From NCBI GenBank assembly GCA_947626795.1, contig CANQTH010000027.1:1-34747 (forward strand): a stretch of 34,747 nucleotides of DNA. The letters are read 5' to 3'. Below are positions 1 to 7,770 of this stretch, piece by piece; the stretch's first letter is position 1, and each line of letters begins with the position of its first letter. Below the pieces are notes generated by a model. The model saw only the letters and a program-made list of their open reading frames with translations, had not been told where the DNA came from and searched no databases. The position numbers and the translations under genes were made by a program. This DNA is from an uncultured Lachnospiraceae bacterium (GTDB taxonomy: Bacteria > Bacillota > Clostridia > Lachnospirales > Lachnospiraceae).

Positions 1-2
1 AT

Positions 3-305
3 TACACCCTCAAACGAAGCTTTACGATAACCGTGCTCGCTTTAGCTACAAAATTCGATTTCGGCGGCGGCAACGCGGGCGGCAATGCGGGCGGCGCGGG
101 CGGCACGACGCAGACGACCGGGACGGGCGGCACGCCGAAAGCGGCCGTACGGACGGCTTCCGTCTCAAGGACGAGCGGCACCGCGCATGTATCGAGCGGC
201 ACGCCGAAGACCGGGATTGGCTTTGACGCAAGGTATGTGCTTTGCGCGGGCGTATTCCTGACAGGCGCGTACCTGGTGACGATGAAGAAAAAGAAGAAGG
301 CATGA
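3..305 (+). CDS. C-terminal end of a probable cell-wall-anchored surface protein (5' end outside window)
   Basis: The reading frame is open from the left edge to the TGA at 303-305, so only about the last 100 residues are visible. They hold a Gly/Thr/Ala-rich linker (GGGNAGGNAGGAGG), then TPKTG, a hydrophobic stretch (YVLCAGVFLTGAYLV) and a Lys-rich tail. This is the layout of a sortase sorting signal, with TPKTG in place of LPXTG. From family knowledge, such proteins are cut at the Thr-Gly bond and linked to peptidoglycan. The protein's function cannot be judged because its body is missing. A hairpin follows directly and the next promoter belongs to flgM, so this gene probably ends a separate transcription unit. 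A GTG at position 33 could serve as a start, but the frame is already open upstream. Confidence 0.6.
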   Translation, partial: YTLKRSFTITVLALATKFDFGGGNAGGNAGGAGGTTQTTGTGGTPKAAVRTASVSRTSGTAHVSSGTPKTGIGFDARYVLCAGVFLTGAYLVTMKKKKKA

Positions 306-308
306 TGC

Positions 309-335
309 AACAGGGAAGCCGCAGGCTTCCCTGTT
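309..335 (+). terminator. Probable intrinsic terminator hairpin
   Basis: A perfect 12-bp stem (AACAGGGAAGCC with GGCTTCCCTGTT) closes a 3-nt loop immediately after the stop of the surface-protein gene. The run of T after the stem is poor, so termination may be weak or bidirectional. Confidence 0.6.
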
Positions 336-441
336 ATATCGTGATGGAAAGGGAGGCTGCCGTGCCAGGGGCGCGGCGGCCTTTTGCGGTTCATCCGATG
401 GGGGCGATCTTCCGTCTGATCAACGTTCCGCGAGGATATGC

Positions 442-468
442 TAAAGTTTTTCCGCAAACGGCCGATAA
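442..468 (+). promoter_or_regulatory. SigD (sigma-28) promoter for flgM
   Basis: TAAA at 442-445, a 15-nt spacer and GCCGATAA at 461-468 match the sigma-28 consensus almost exactly. The site lies 64 nt before the flgM start, as expected for the head of a late flagellar operon. Confidence 0.9.
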
Positions 469-532
469 ATAGATTAGAAAAAAGCAGTAACAATAGGAAG
501 AAGCAGATTGAAGAAAGGAAAGTGATGTTCCT

Positions 533-811
533 ATGCGTATAGAAGCGTACAACCAGGTCAGCCGTATTTATGGCAGCAGCAAGCCTTCCCGGACTAAGGG
601 GAGCAGGAATGTTGAGAAGAGGGACGAAGTCCAGATTTCCCAGACCGGGCGCGACTATCAGGTGGCGAAACAGGCGGTCGCGGAAGCACCGGATATCCGC
701 GAAGGGAAAGTCTCGCAGCTAAAGAGCAGTATCGCGTCGGGCAGCTATCATGTGGCGACCGGGGACTTCGCGGCGAAACTGATCGAAAAATATGAAGCTT
801 ATAACAGGTGA
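533..811 (+). CDS. flgM: FlgM, anti-sigma-28 factor
   Basis: This is a 92-residue protein. Its C-terminal half (RE.KVSQLKSSIASGSYHV, then FAAKLIEKY) is the typical sigma-28-binding region of FlgM. The N-terminal half is basic and probably disordered, as usual for this family. FlgM holds SigD inactive in the cytoplasm until the hook-basal body is finished and FlgM is exported. It is the first gene after a SigD promoter, which gives the usual negative feedback loop. The start is preceded by GGAAAG. It lies 60 nt before flgN, and that gap contains a short GC-rich inverted repeat near 814-830. Confidence 0.93.
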   Translation: MRIEAYNQVSRIYGSSKPSRTKGSRNVEKRDEVQISQTGRDYQVAKQAVAEAPDIREGKVSQLKSSIASGSYHVATGDFAAKLIEKYEAYNR

Positions 812-870
812 CGGCCCCCGCGGCCGGGGCGCGGGGCTGTCGCGCATACAGGCAGAAATGAGGTTCCTAA

Positions 871-1383
871 GTGGCCAGTTTAATGGATGATTTTATGGAA
901 GCGCTGGAGAAGGAGAACGGGGAATACGAACGTCTGACGCAGATCTCTTATGAGAAGAGGCAGGTCATCATTGACGGAAATATCCCCGCTCTGGAGGAGC
1001 TTACCGGACGGGAGCAGGAGATCACCAGCGTCATTAAGAATCTGGAAAAGAAAAGAGCGGAAGTTGTGAGGGATATGTCTATCGTACTTAGTAAGCAGCC
1101 GGAAGAGCTGACAGTTACTAATATGATAGCATTTTTAAATAAACAGCCGAATGAGCAGAAGAAGCTGATCGACTTAAAAGAGCGGCTGGGGAACACGTTA
1201 AGGGAGATGGCGGACATCAATACGCAGAACGAGACGCTTTTGAGGCATGCGATCGAGATGGTGGAGTTTGACCTTACACTGTACAAGAGCATGCGCCAGG
1301 CCCCGGTGACGGCCAATTATGACAGACGGGCGAACAACACCGGGGAGCGGCTGGGAAGCGGCGGGTTTGATGCGAAGCAGTAG
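871..1383 (+). CDS. flgN: FlgN, export chaperone for FlgK and FlgL
   Basis: This is a 170-residue, mostly helical, charged protein with heptad-like Leu/Ile patterns through about residue 145 and a disordered Gly/Asn-rich tail. Size, composition and position between flgM and flgK identify it as the FlgN chaperone. FlgN keeps the hook-filament junction proteins export-competent and delivers them to the flagellar type III secretion gate. The likely start is GTG at 871 behind GAGG; an ATG at 883 is a possible alternative. A GC-rich 131-nt gap separates it from flgK. No gene was seen in that gap. Confidence 0.88.
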   Translation: MASLMDDFMEALEKENGEYERLTQISYEKRQVIIDGNIPALEELTGREQEITSVIKNLEKKRAEVVRDMSIVLSKQPEELTVTNMIAFLNKQPNEQKKLIDLKERLGNTLREMADINTQNETLLRHAIEMVEFDLTLYKSMRQAPVTANYDRRANNTGERLGSGGFDAKQ

Positions 1384-1514
1384 GCGGGCCAAGCGGCGGG
1401 AGCACCGATAGGCCCATAACGGCGGGGCCGCAGGCGGAATCGCCGCGGTCAGACATTCACGGAAGGGCAGGAGACAGCCCACGGACGGGCGGGAAGGATA
1501 GAGGATACAAACAT

Positions 1515-3227
1515 ATGGCAAACGGAATGGGAAGCCTGTACATCGGGGCGTCTGGCCTGCAGAGCAGCCAAAACGCGATGAATACCACGGCGAATAACCT
1601 TGCGAACGCAGATACGAAGGGTTATGTGCGCCAGCAGGTTCTTTTTGCCGACAGGCAGTATACGACATTCGATTATAAGTCGGCGATCAGTTGGCAGCAG
1701 GCAGGCCTTGGCGTGACGATCTCAGACGTGATCCATACCAGGGATTATTTTTTGGACAAATATTACCGCACGGAGAACGGACGGCAGGCATTTTATGAGA
1801 CGGGTGCGGAGGCGACGACGGAGATCCAGACGATCTTCCAGGAGCTGGAGGGCCAGGCGTTCCAGGAGACGCTGGATGATTTCTGGCAGGCGTTCAACAC
1901 GTTCGCGGGCGGCCCGGATATGGAGGAGCGTCAGAACCTGGTCGTTCAGCAGGCGACCTTGTTTTTGGGGCGCGCGCAGGGCGTGTACGACGGGCTGAAG
2001 GATTATCAGGAGAAGACGAATGTCAAGGTAAGGGAACTGGTCGACCGCATCAATGAGCTTGGGAACACGATCCAGGATCTGAACAAGCAGATCCTGGCGG
2101 CGGAGTGCGGCGGCGTGGAGACGGCGATGACGCTGCGCGATGAGCGCGACAACGCGCTGGATGAGCTTTCCGCCCTCGCGAAGGTGGATTTCGAGGAGCA
2201 GGTGGACGGCACGGTCCGGGTAAAGCTGGAGAACGTGGAGTTCGTGGATGAGGTTCATGTGTACGAGATCCAGACGCTTGAAGATCCGATCACCGGGTTC
2301 CTGGATCCGATCTGGCCGCAGTTGTCCGACATGAAGCGCGGGAAATATACGGAGATGTTCAATTTTAACACGGAGATCGCATCCACGCTGAATACGGACA
2401 TCGGGAGCTTGAAGGCCCTGGTTCTTTCCAGGGGGGACAAGATCGCGGATTACCGCGACATCGAAGGGGTTTCCGCTTACGATTATAACAAATATACCGA
2501 CAAGTCCGTCCTGCTTGTGGCGGAGGCGGAGTTCGACCAGCTTGTGCATGGGCTGGTGACGGCGATCAACGACGCGTTCAGCCCGACGAAGACGCTGGAG
2601 ACGACGATCACAGACGCGGATACCGGGGAGGTCTATACGGCAGGCTCAGTCAAAGTCTGGGACGAGGAGAAGGGATGCGTCGGCGCGGACGGGGAGACGC
2701 CCGGGCGCGAGCTGTTTGTGCGGCGTGGCTGCGAGCGTTATACGAAAGTGGAAGCCACGGACGGCAAGACATATTATGTATATAATGAAGAGGATATGAC
2801 GGACACGGCGAAGATGTACACGACGAAGAGCCTGCTGGTGAACCCGGATCTGATGGAAGAGGAAGGGTGGCTGCCGCATCTGTCCCAGGTCGGGGACACG
2901 GCCTACGGCATGGCGCAGAGCATCGTGGAAGCGTGGCAGAAAGAAGACAGGCAGATCAACCCGAACAATACTTCCCCGTGCAGCTTCCGCGGGTATTATG
3001 ACCGGATGATCGCGGAGTTTGGCGTGAGGGGATCGGTATATGAAGGCGCGGCGGAAGGGCTTTCCAATGAAGTGAGCAGCATTGACAATAACCGTATGCA
3101 GGTGTTCGGCGTCTCGACGGACGAGGAGCTGCAGAACATGATAAAATACCAGAGCGCGTACAATGCGGCAAGCCGCTATATCAATGTAGTCTCTGAGATG
3201 ATCGAGCATTTGGTGACGCAGCTTTAA
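1515..3227 (+). CDS. flgK: FlgK, hook-filament junction protein 1 (first copy)
   Basis: This is a 570-residue HAP1. The N terminus has the rod/hook-family signature ANNLANADTKGYVRQ at about residues 27-41. The C terminus has the matching coiled segment MIKYQSAYNAASRYINVV. These two ends pair to form the D0 domain in the axial filament. The middle (about 200-520) is the variable exposed part and contains four Cys residues, unusual in an exported axial protein. FlgK joins hook to filament, and loss of FlgK normally abolishes filament growth. It is followed 75 nt later by a second, clearly different FlgK gene. A GAGGAT-like ribosome site precedes the ATG at 1515. Confidence 0.93.
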   Translation: MANGMGSLYIGASGLQSSQNAMNTTANNLANADTKGYVRQQVLFADRQYTTFDYKSAISWQQAGLGVTISDVIHTRDYFLDKYYRTENGRQAFYETGAEATTEIQTIFQELEGQAFQETLDDFWQAFNTFAGGPDMEERQNLVVQQATLFLGRAQGVYDGLKDYQEKTNVKVRELVDRINELGNTIQDLNKQILAAECGGVETAMTLRDERDNALDELSALAKVDFEEQVDGTVRVKLENVEFVDEVHVYEIQTLEDPITGFLDPIWPQLSDMKRGKYTEMFNFNTEIASTLNTDIGSLKALVLSRGDKIADYRDIEGVSAYDYNKYTDKSVLLVAEAEFDQLVHGLVTAINDAFSPTKTLETTITDADTGEVYTAGSVKVWDEEKGCVGADGETPGRELFVRRGCERYTKVEATDGKTYYVYNEEDMTDTAKMYTTKSLLVNPDLMEEEGWLPHLSQVGDTAYGMAQSIVEAWQKEDRQINPNNTSPCSFRGYYDRMIAEFGVRGSVYEGAAEGLSNEVSSIDNNRMQVFGVSTDEELQNMIKYQSAYNAASRYINVVSEMIEHLVTQL

Positions 3228-3302
3228 GCGAAGGGGCGGGGAACGCCGCCCGGGCGCGCCTTCCCCTGCGGAAGGCGGCATAAGATAGGAGGGAACGGGC
3301 TT

Positions 3303-5153
3303 ATGGCTTCAACATTTTTCGGGCTGACGATTGCCGGGTCTGCCTTAAATTCATACCATGCGGCGACGAACGTGGTCGCGAATAACATTTCCAACGCCAA
3401 TACAAAGGGCTATACAAGGCAGGAAGCCGTCCGCGTGGCTTCGGAAGCCTTAAAGATGAATCAGCGGTACGGCATGGCGGGGAGCGGCGTGACGACGACG
3501 GAGATCATACAGAAGCGTGATTTTTACTATGATGTGAAATATTGGGAAAACAACGCGCGGGTAGGTATGTACGATACAGAATTGTATTATATGCAGCAGT
3601 TTGAAGATTATCTGATCGACGACGATACGGCGAAAGGCTTCAGCACGATCTTGGACGAGATGTTCGGTGCGATGGAGGATCTGCACCGGACGCCGGAGAG
3701 CCTGGACGCCAGGAAGGCATTTACCAGCAAGGCGCAGAATTTTGTCAATTATTTCCACAGTATGTCGATCGGCTTTTCCAAGCTCCAGCAGGACTGCAAT
3801 GAGGAGATCGCCAACCAGGTAGAGGTGATCAACGGGATCGCGCAGAAGATCGCGCTGCTGAACAAGCAGATCAATGTCATTGAACTGCAGCAGACGAACG
3901 CCAACGAGCTGCGCGACCAGCGCGCGCTTTTGGTCGACCAGCTTTCGGAGCTGGTCCCGGTGGAAATCACGGAGACAAAGGTGACGGACAGCATCGATCC
4001 GGAGGTGTTTACCGGGGCGACGAATTATGTGGTGAAGATCAACGGGCAGACGCTCGTGGATACGTTTGAATATAATACGTTAGAATATGTCGCGCGGGAG
4101 AAGCGCGTGAACCAGTCCGATATCGACGGCCTGTACGACTTGTTCTGGTCAGGGAACAACGTGCCGTTCCATGCGTCAGGCGCGACTTGCGAGGGAAGGC
4201 TGAAAGGCTTGTTCGACATCCGCGACGGCAATAACGACGAAGGCTTCCAGGGCAGGGTGGGCGGCTTTTCCACAGGGGACGACGGGAATACGGTCGTCAC
4301 GATCGCGAATCCCACGATCAAGGAAGTGGGCAGGATGACGATGCCGCAGGAAGGGACGCTGAATATCAACAATACCTTATACAATTACAGCGGGTTTTCG
4401 TACGACGCGGAGACGGAGACGTACGAGTTCCATTTGGAGCAGGCGCTGACGGCGAACGAGCAGGCCAGGCTTTCGGGCCGGAAAGCGGCGATCGGGTCGA
4501 ACATAGACGCGATGGGCGTGCCGTATTATCAGGCGCAGGCCAACCTCTTCCTGCGGGAGTTCGCGAAGCAGTTCAATGAGCTGCACAAGCAGGGCGCGGA
4601 CTTGGACGGCGAGGACGGGGGCGCGTTTTTCGTCGCGAAGAATGTGGCGGACGGCAGCGAATATGATTTCGCGGATTACGAGGCGGGCGCGGACGGCGAG
4701 TCCAATGAGAGCATGGACGCGACCGGGAACTTTTATTATCTGCTGACGGCCACGAATGTGGAAGTGGCGGGCGAGATCGTGAACGACCCGCGGAAGATGG
4801 TGACGCTGCAGAAAAAAGACCTGGCGGACGGCGAGGCGATCCAGGACATCGTGGGGCAGATGCTGAAGCTGAAGAGCGAGGCGAACCTGTTCCGCGGCGG
4901 CGGCGCGGACGGGTTCTTGAAGTCGCTGATCAGCGACAATTCCGTGGATACGCAGAAAGCGAAGGTGTTCTTACAGAACTATTCCAATATTTCAGATACG
5001 ATCGTCCAGAAGCGGATGTCGATCTCCGCGGTGGATGAGGACGAGGAGGCGCTGGATATGCTGAAATTCCAGCACGCATATAATCTGGCGTCGCGGATGA
5101 TCCAGACGATGTCCGAGATGTACGACAGGCTGATTCTGGAAACCGGCGTATAG
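3303..5153 (+). CDS. FlgK-like hook-filament junction protein (second copy)
   Basis: This 616-residue HAP1-family protein has the N-terminal signature ANNISNANTKGYTRQ and a C-terminal MLKFQHAYNLASRMIQTM segment, so it keeps both ends needed for axial assembly. It is related to the upstream FlgK but differs through most of its length, so this is an old duplication rather than a recent copy. The middle carries a different insert with stretches rich in Asp, Glu and Gly (around residues 435-475). A strong GGAGGG site precedes the ATG. It may form a second ring of junction subunits or replace the first FlgK under some conditions. Which of the two works with FlgL cannot be read from the sequence. 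Confidence 0.9.
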   Translation: MASTFFGLTIAGSALNSYHAATNVVANNISNANTKGYTRQEAVRVASEALKMNQRYGMAGSGVTTTEIIQKRDFYYDVKYWENNARVGMYDTELYYMQQFEDYLIDDDTAKGFSTILDEMFGAMEDLHRTPESLDARKAFTSKAQNFVNYFHSMSIGFSKLQQDCNEEIANQVEVINGIAQKIALLNKQINVIELQQTNANELRDQRALLVDQLSELVPVEITETKVTDSIDPEVFTGATNYVVKINGQTLVDTFEYNTLEYVAREKRVNQSDIDGLYDLFWSGNNVPFHASGATCEGRLKGLFDIRDGNNDEGFQGRVGGFSTGDDGNTVVTIANPTIKEVGRMTMPQEGTLNINNTLYNYSGFSYDAETETYEFHLEQALTANEQARLSGRKAAIGSNIDAMGVPYYQAQANLFLREFAKQFNELHKQGADLDGEDGGAFFVAKNVADGSEYDFADYEAGADGESNESMDATGNFYYLLTATNVEVAGEIVNDPRKMVTLQKKDLADGEAIQDIVGQMLKLKSEANLFRGGGADGFLKSLISDNSVDTQKAKVFLQNYSNISDTIVQKRMSISAVDEDEEALDMLKFQHAYNLASRMIQTMSEMYDRLILETGV

Positions 5154-5166
5154 GAGGGTTAGGATT

Positions 5167-6714
5167 ATGATGAGAGTTACGAACAGCATGATTAGCAGGA
5201 ACAGCATGAGCAACATGAACCGCAACAAAGTGAGCGTCGATAAGCTGAACAACCAGATGTCCACGCAGAAAAAGATCACCCGGCCGTCCGAAGACCCGGT
5301 GATCGCGATCCGCGCGCTCCGTCTGCGGAGCAATTTGAACGAGCTGAACCAGTATTATGAAAAGAATATCCCGGACGCCCGCTCCTGGCTGGAGGTGACG
5401 GAGTCCGCGCTGAAAAATATGCAGACGATCTTAACGGACATATACGGCCAGTGCAATAACGGCGCGACGGACACGCTGACTGCGGAAAACAGGGACGCGA
5501 TCCTGGAGAACCTGCGCTCCCTCCGGGAACAGATCTACGAGGAAGGGAACGCGGACTGCGCGGAGAGGTCGATCTTCACGGGCTATAAGACCAGCAGCCG
5601 CCTGACGTTTTCCAAAGACGAACTTGAGACGACATACGACATCACCGAGCCATTGTCTTATGAGGATATCGAGGAGAAACGGTTTTACAGCAACGTGGTG
5701 GAAGTGCCGAATGTCCTGGAGCGGGACGCGTCAGGCGCTCCGATCGGGGTAGAGATGGAGGATATGCCCCAGGAATATGTCTACAACCGGATCCGGCTCT
5801 CCTACGAAGGCCTGGAAGATCTGGACGCGAATAACCTGACTTATACGGAATATGTGAACGGGAGGCCGATCAACGTCGCGCTGGACAATATGACCTGCAC
5901 GAACGGCGACCCGGTGGAGGTCGTCACGGACATGACCTACGCGGACTGGGAGGAAGGCGGCTTCCAGGTGGACGACAACCAGGTCATGTTCTTTAAGGAA
6001 ACGGGGGAGCTGATCTTAGGGAAAGAAGTCTCCAACACGCTAAAGAGCGAGAAGCGGGAGATCAGCATCACGTATACGAAGCAGGGATTTACCAAAGGGG
6101 AGATCCGCCCGGAGCATTATTTTGACTGCGTCGACAAGACGGATCCGGACAATGAGATCGTGTATACGAAGGAGAACCAGGAGATCAAGTTCACGATCGC
6201 GTTCAACCAGAGCATGACGGTGAACACGCAGGCGGATCAGGTGCTTGACGCCTCGATCGGGCGCGACATCGACGATCTGACGAACGCGGTCCAGGCGGCG
6301 ATCTCGGCCCACGACAAGGTGGATAAGTTAAAGGCGATGAAAGAGGAGACGCAGTACAACGATGAAACCTCGCAGGCGGCTCTGGACGAATGGCTGGAAG
6401 CGGCGGAAAAGGAAGCCGCTTATGCGGACGACAATATGCAGAAGCTTTATTCCGAGGGGATCGGGAAATTCCAGGGGTACCTAAATACCGTGACGCTCGC
6501 GCGGACGGACCTGGGCAGCCGGGAAGACCGCCTGAACCTGACGGAGAACCGGGTATCCAGCCAGCAGTCCACGTTCGAGGAGCTGAAGACCCGGAACGAG
6601 GACATGGAGCTGTCCGATATCATCATTGAATATACGGCGGCTTACAACGCATACCAGGCGTCGCTGCAGGCGTCGGCGAAAGCGAACGGGCAGACGCTGT
6701 TGAATTATCTATAA
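5167..6714 (+). CDS. flgL: FlgL, hook-filament junction protein 3 (long form)
   Basis: The 515-residue protein has flagellin-like ends. The N terminus (MMRVTNSMISRN..., QMSTQKKITRPSEDPV) and the C terminus (EYTAAYNAYQASLQASAKA) are typical of FlgL/HAP3. FlgL is the last junction subunit, on which flagellin polymerises below the FliD cap. The family is usually near 300 residues. Here an acidic insert of roughly 200 residues lies between about residues 140 and 350. It contains Cys residues and repeated EY/TY-rich beta-like segments, and would be displayed on the outside of the junction. Start: ATG at 5167 after TAGGAGGG; ATG at 5170 is equally possible. It lies 13 nt after the second flgK. Confidence 0.9.
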   Translation: MMRVTNSMISRNSMSNMNRNKVSVDKLNNQMSTQKKITRPSEDPVIAIRALRLRSNLNELNQYYEKNIPDARSWLEVTESALKNMQTILTDIYGQCNNGATDTLTAENRDAILENLRSLREQIYEEGNADCAERSIFTGYKTSSRLTFSKDELETTYDITEPLSYEDIEEKRFYSNVVEVPNVLERDASGAPIGVEMEDMPQEYVYNRIRLSYEGLEDLDANNLTYTEYVNGRPINVALDNMTCTNGDPVEVVTDMTYADWEEGGFQVDDNQVMFFKETGELILGKEVSNTLKSEKREISITYTKQGFTKGEIRPEHYFDCVDKTDPDNEIVYTKENQEIKFTIAFNQSMTVNTQADQVLDASIGRDIDDLTNAVQAAISAHDKVDKLKAMKEETQYNDETSQAALDEWLEAAEKEAAYADDNMQKLYSEGIGKFQGYLNTVTLARTDLGSREDRLNLTENRVSSQQSTFEELKTRNEDMELSDIIIEYTAAYNAYQASLQASAKANGQTLLNYL

Positions 6715-6725
6715 GGAGAAGGATT

Positions 6726-6779
6726 ATGGCATGGATTTTGGCAGGTGAAAGGAGAGATTTTCCCTGCCAAAATCTGTAA
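6726..6779 (+). CDS. Possible 17-residue leader peptide between flgL and fliW
   Basis: An ATG at 6726 sits at good distance behind AAGGAGAAGG and opens a 17-codon frame (MAWILAGERRDF..., ending QNL) that stops at 6777-6779. The frame runs straight through the hairpin at 6734-6774 and ends where the tandem repeat begins. It has no recognisable family. It could be a translated attenuator or a decayed gene. The strong ribosome site is the only positive evidence. Confidence 0.3.
   Translation: MAWILAGERRDFPCQNL
6734..6774 (+). promoter_or_regulatory. 12-bp inverted repeat (hairpin) between flgL and fliW
   Basis: GATTTTGGCAGG at 6734-6745 pairs perfectly with CCTGCCAAAATC at 6763-6774, leaving a 17-nt loop that contains AAAGGAGAG. 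A GGA exposed in a hairpin loop is the form CsrA prefers. The element sits just before fliW-csrA, so it may be an autoregulatory site, an mRNA-processing site or a partial terminator. It lacks a T run. Confidence 0.5.
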
Positions 6780-6947
6780 ATGGGCGGCTGGGAAAGCGCG
6801 GGATGCCAGGTGACTGGGAGCAGCGCCGCGAATCCACGCAGCCCTGTAAATGGGCGGCTGGGAAAGCGCGGGATGCCGGGAACTGGGAGCAGCGCCGCGG
6901 ATCTGCGCAGCCCTGTAAATGGGCGGCTGGGAAAGCGCGGGACGGCC
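6774..6947 (+). repeat. Imperfect tandem repeat, unit 69-70 bp, about 2.5 copies
   Basis: Three copies start at 6774, 6844 and 6913 with CTGTAAATGGGCGGCTGGGA. The first two are about 70 and 69 bp long and differ at a few positions. The third is cut after about 35 bp. The array fills the flgL-fliW gap and is open in more than one frame, in continuity with fliW, but the proper fliW start is downstream. It is not a CRISPR: units abut directly and there are no unique spacers. Confidence 0.85.
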
Positions 6948-6982
6948 GCAGAGATAGGAGAAAAGAGAGCTGGAGGTTAGTT

Positions 6983-7444
6983 ATGCGGATTGAGACAAGG
7001 CTATTTGGGGAAATAGAGATTGAGGAGGAAAAGATCATTGACTTTAAGAACGGGATCATTGGGTTTCCGGACTGCAGGCGGTTTGCGCTGATCTTTGACT
7101 TGAAGGAGGACGGGACGCCAAAGGGGATCTCCTGGATGCAGTCGCTGGATGAGCCGGGATTTGCGCTCCCGGTGATCGACCCGCTTCTGGTAAAAGAGGA
7201 TTATAACCCGTACGTGGAGGACAAGGGTCTGGAGCATCTGGGCGGCCTGACGGACGAGAACCTCTATGTCCTCGTGACCGTCACGGCGACCGAGGACATC
7301 ACGAAGCTGAGCGTCAACTTAAAGGCACCGCTGATCATCAACGCGGAGGAGCGGAAGGGCGCGCAGATCATCGTGGAGGACGATTTCCCGGTGAAATTCA
7401 AGATATATGAGATCCTGAAAGCGAAAAAGGAGGCGGGGGAATAG
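6983..7444 (+). CDS. fliW: FliW, flagellar assembly factor and CsrA antagonist
   Basis: This 153-residue protein begins MRIETRLFGEIEIEEEKI and continues with the conserved FliW core (F.NGIIGFPDCRRFALI, then LPVIDPLLV, then LVTVT). FliW binds flagellin in the cytoplasm. When flagellin is exported, FliW is released and sequesters CsrA, which lifts CsrA repression of flagellin mRNA. The start at 6983 has GGAGG 6-10 nt upstream. A longer in-frame start at 6803 would only add translated tandem repeat and is not credible. The stop codon abuts the csrA ATG, so the two are translationally coupled. Confidence 0.95.
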   Translation: MRIETRLFGEIEIEEEKIIDFKNGIIGFPDCRRFALIFDLKEDGTPKGISWMQSLDEPGFALPVIDPLLVKEDYNPYVEDKGLEHLGGLTDENLYVLVTVTATEDITKLSVNLKAPLIINAEERKGAQIIVEDDFPVKFKIYEILKAKKEAGE

Positions 7445-7660
7445 ATGCTTGCATTGACCAGAAAAAAGGGCGAGTCCATCATGGTGAACAACAACATCGA
7501 GATCAGCATCCTGGAGCTTCGGGGCGACCAGGTGAAGATCGGGATCACCGCGCCGAAGGAAATCCCGGTATACCGGAAGGAAGTATATCTCCAGATCCAA
7601 AAAGAAAACGAGGCGTCTTCGTCCCCGAAGAGCCTGGAGGTGTTGAAGGGGATCTTGTGA
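7445..7660 (+). CDS. csrA: CsrA, carbon storage/translational regulator
   Basis: A 71-residue CsrA with the canonical N-terminal MLALTRKKGESIM and the conserved GITAPKEIPVYRKEVY strand, including the Arg used for RNA binding. As a dimer it binds GGA in mRNA hairpins and blocks ribosome access. In Firmicutes its chief target is the flagellin leader, and FliW opposes it. Here the flagellin leader and a second leader at 12952-12985 both show GGA hairpins next to the ribosome site. The Ser-rich C-terminal tail is ordinary. The gene follows fliW with no gap. Confidence 0.96.
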   Translation: MLALTRKKGESIMVNNNIEISILELRGDQVKIGITAPKEIPVYRKEVYLQIQKENEASSSPKSLEVLKGIL

Positions 7661-7695
7661 ATCGCGGGAATATGCGGAATATTTCCGGGCTGTTG

Positions 7696-7722
7696 TAAAT
7701 TTTTCCGTTAAACAGCCGATAT
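7696..7722 (+). promoter_or_regulatory. SigD promoter for flaG-fliD-fliS
   Basis: TAAA at 7696-7699, a 15-nt spacer and a perfect GCCGATAT at 7715-7722. The spacer begins TTTTTCCG, closely like the spacer of the flgM promoter. It lies 49 nt before flaG. Confidence 0.9.
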
Positions 7723-7770
7723 AAACTGATAGAAGAGAAAGTAACATTCGTTCACATGGAGGTGATTTTT

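Noticed and set aside
1722..2549. A 275-codon open frame on the minus strand inside flgK
   Set aside because: It lies wholly within a well-supported gene. High GC makes long antisense frames common, the sequence is Arg/Leu-rich without family motifs, and no ribosome site precedes it.
6774..6947. CRISPR array
   Set aside because: The units abut directly without unique spacers, they are too long, and no cas gene is present.
6803..6982. A longer FliW with 60 extra N-terminal residues
   Set aside because: The extension is only the translated tandem repeat. FliW proteins start at MRIETR-like sequence, and GGAGG lies correctly before ATG 6983.
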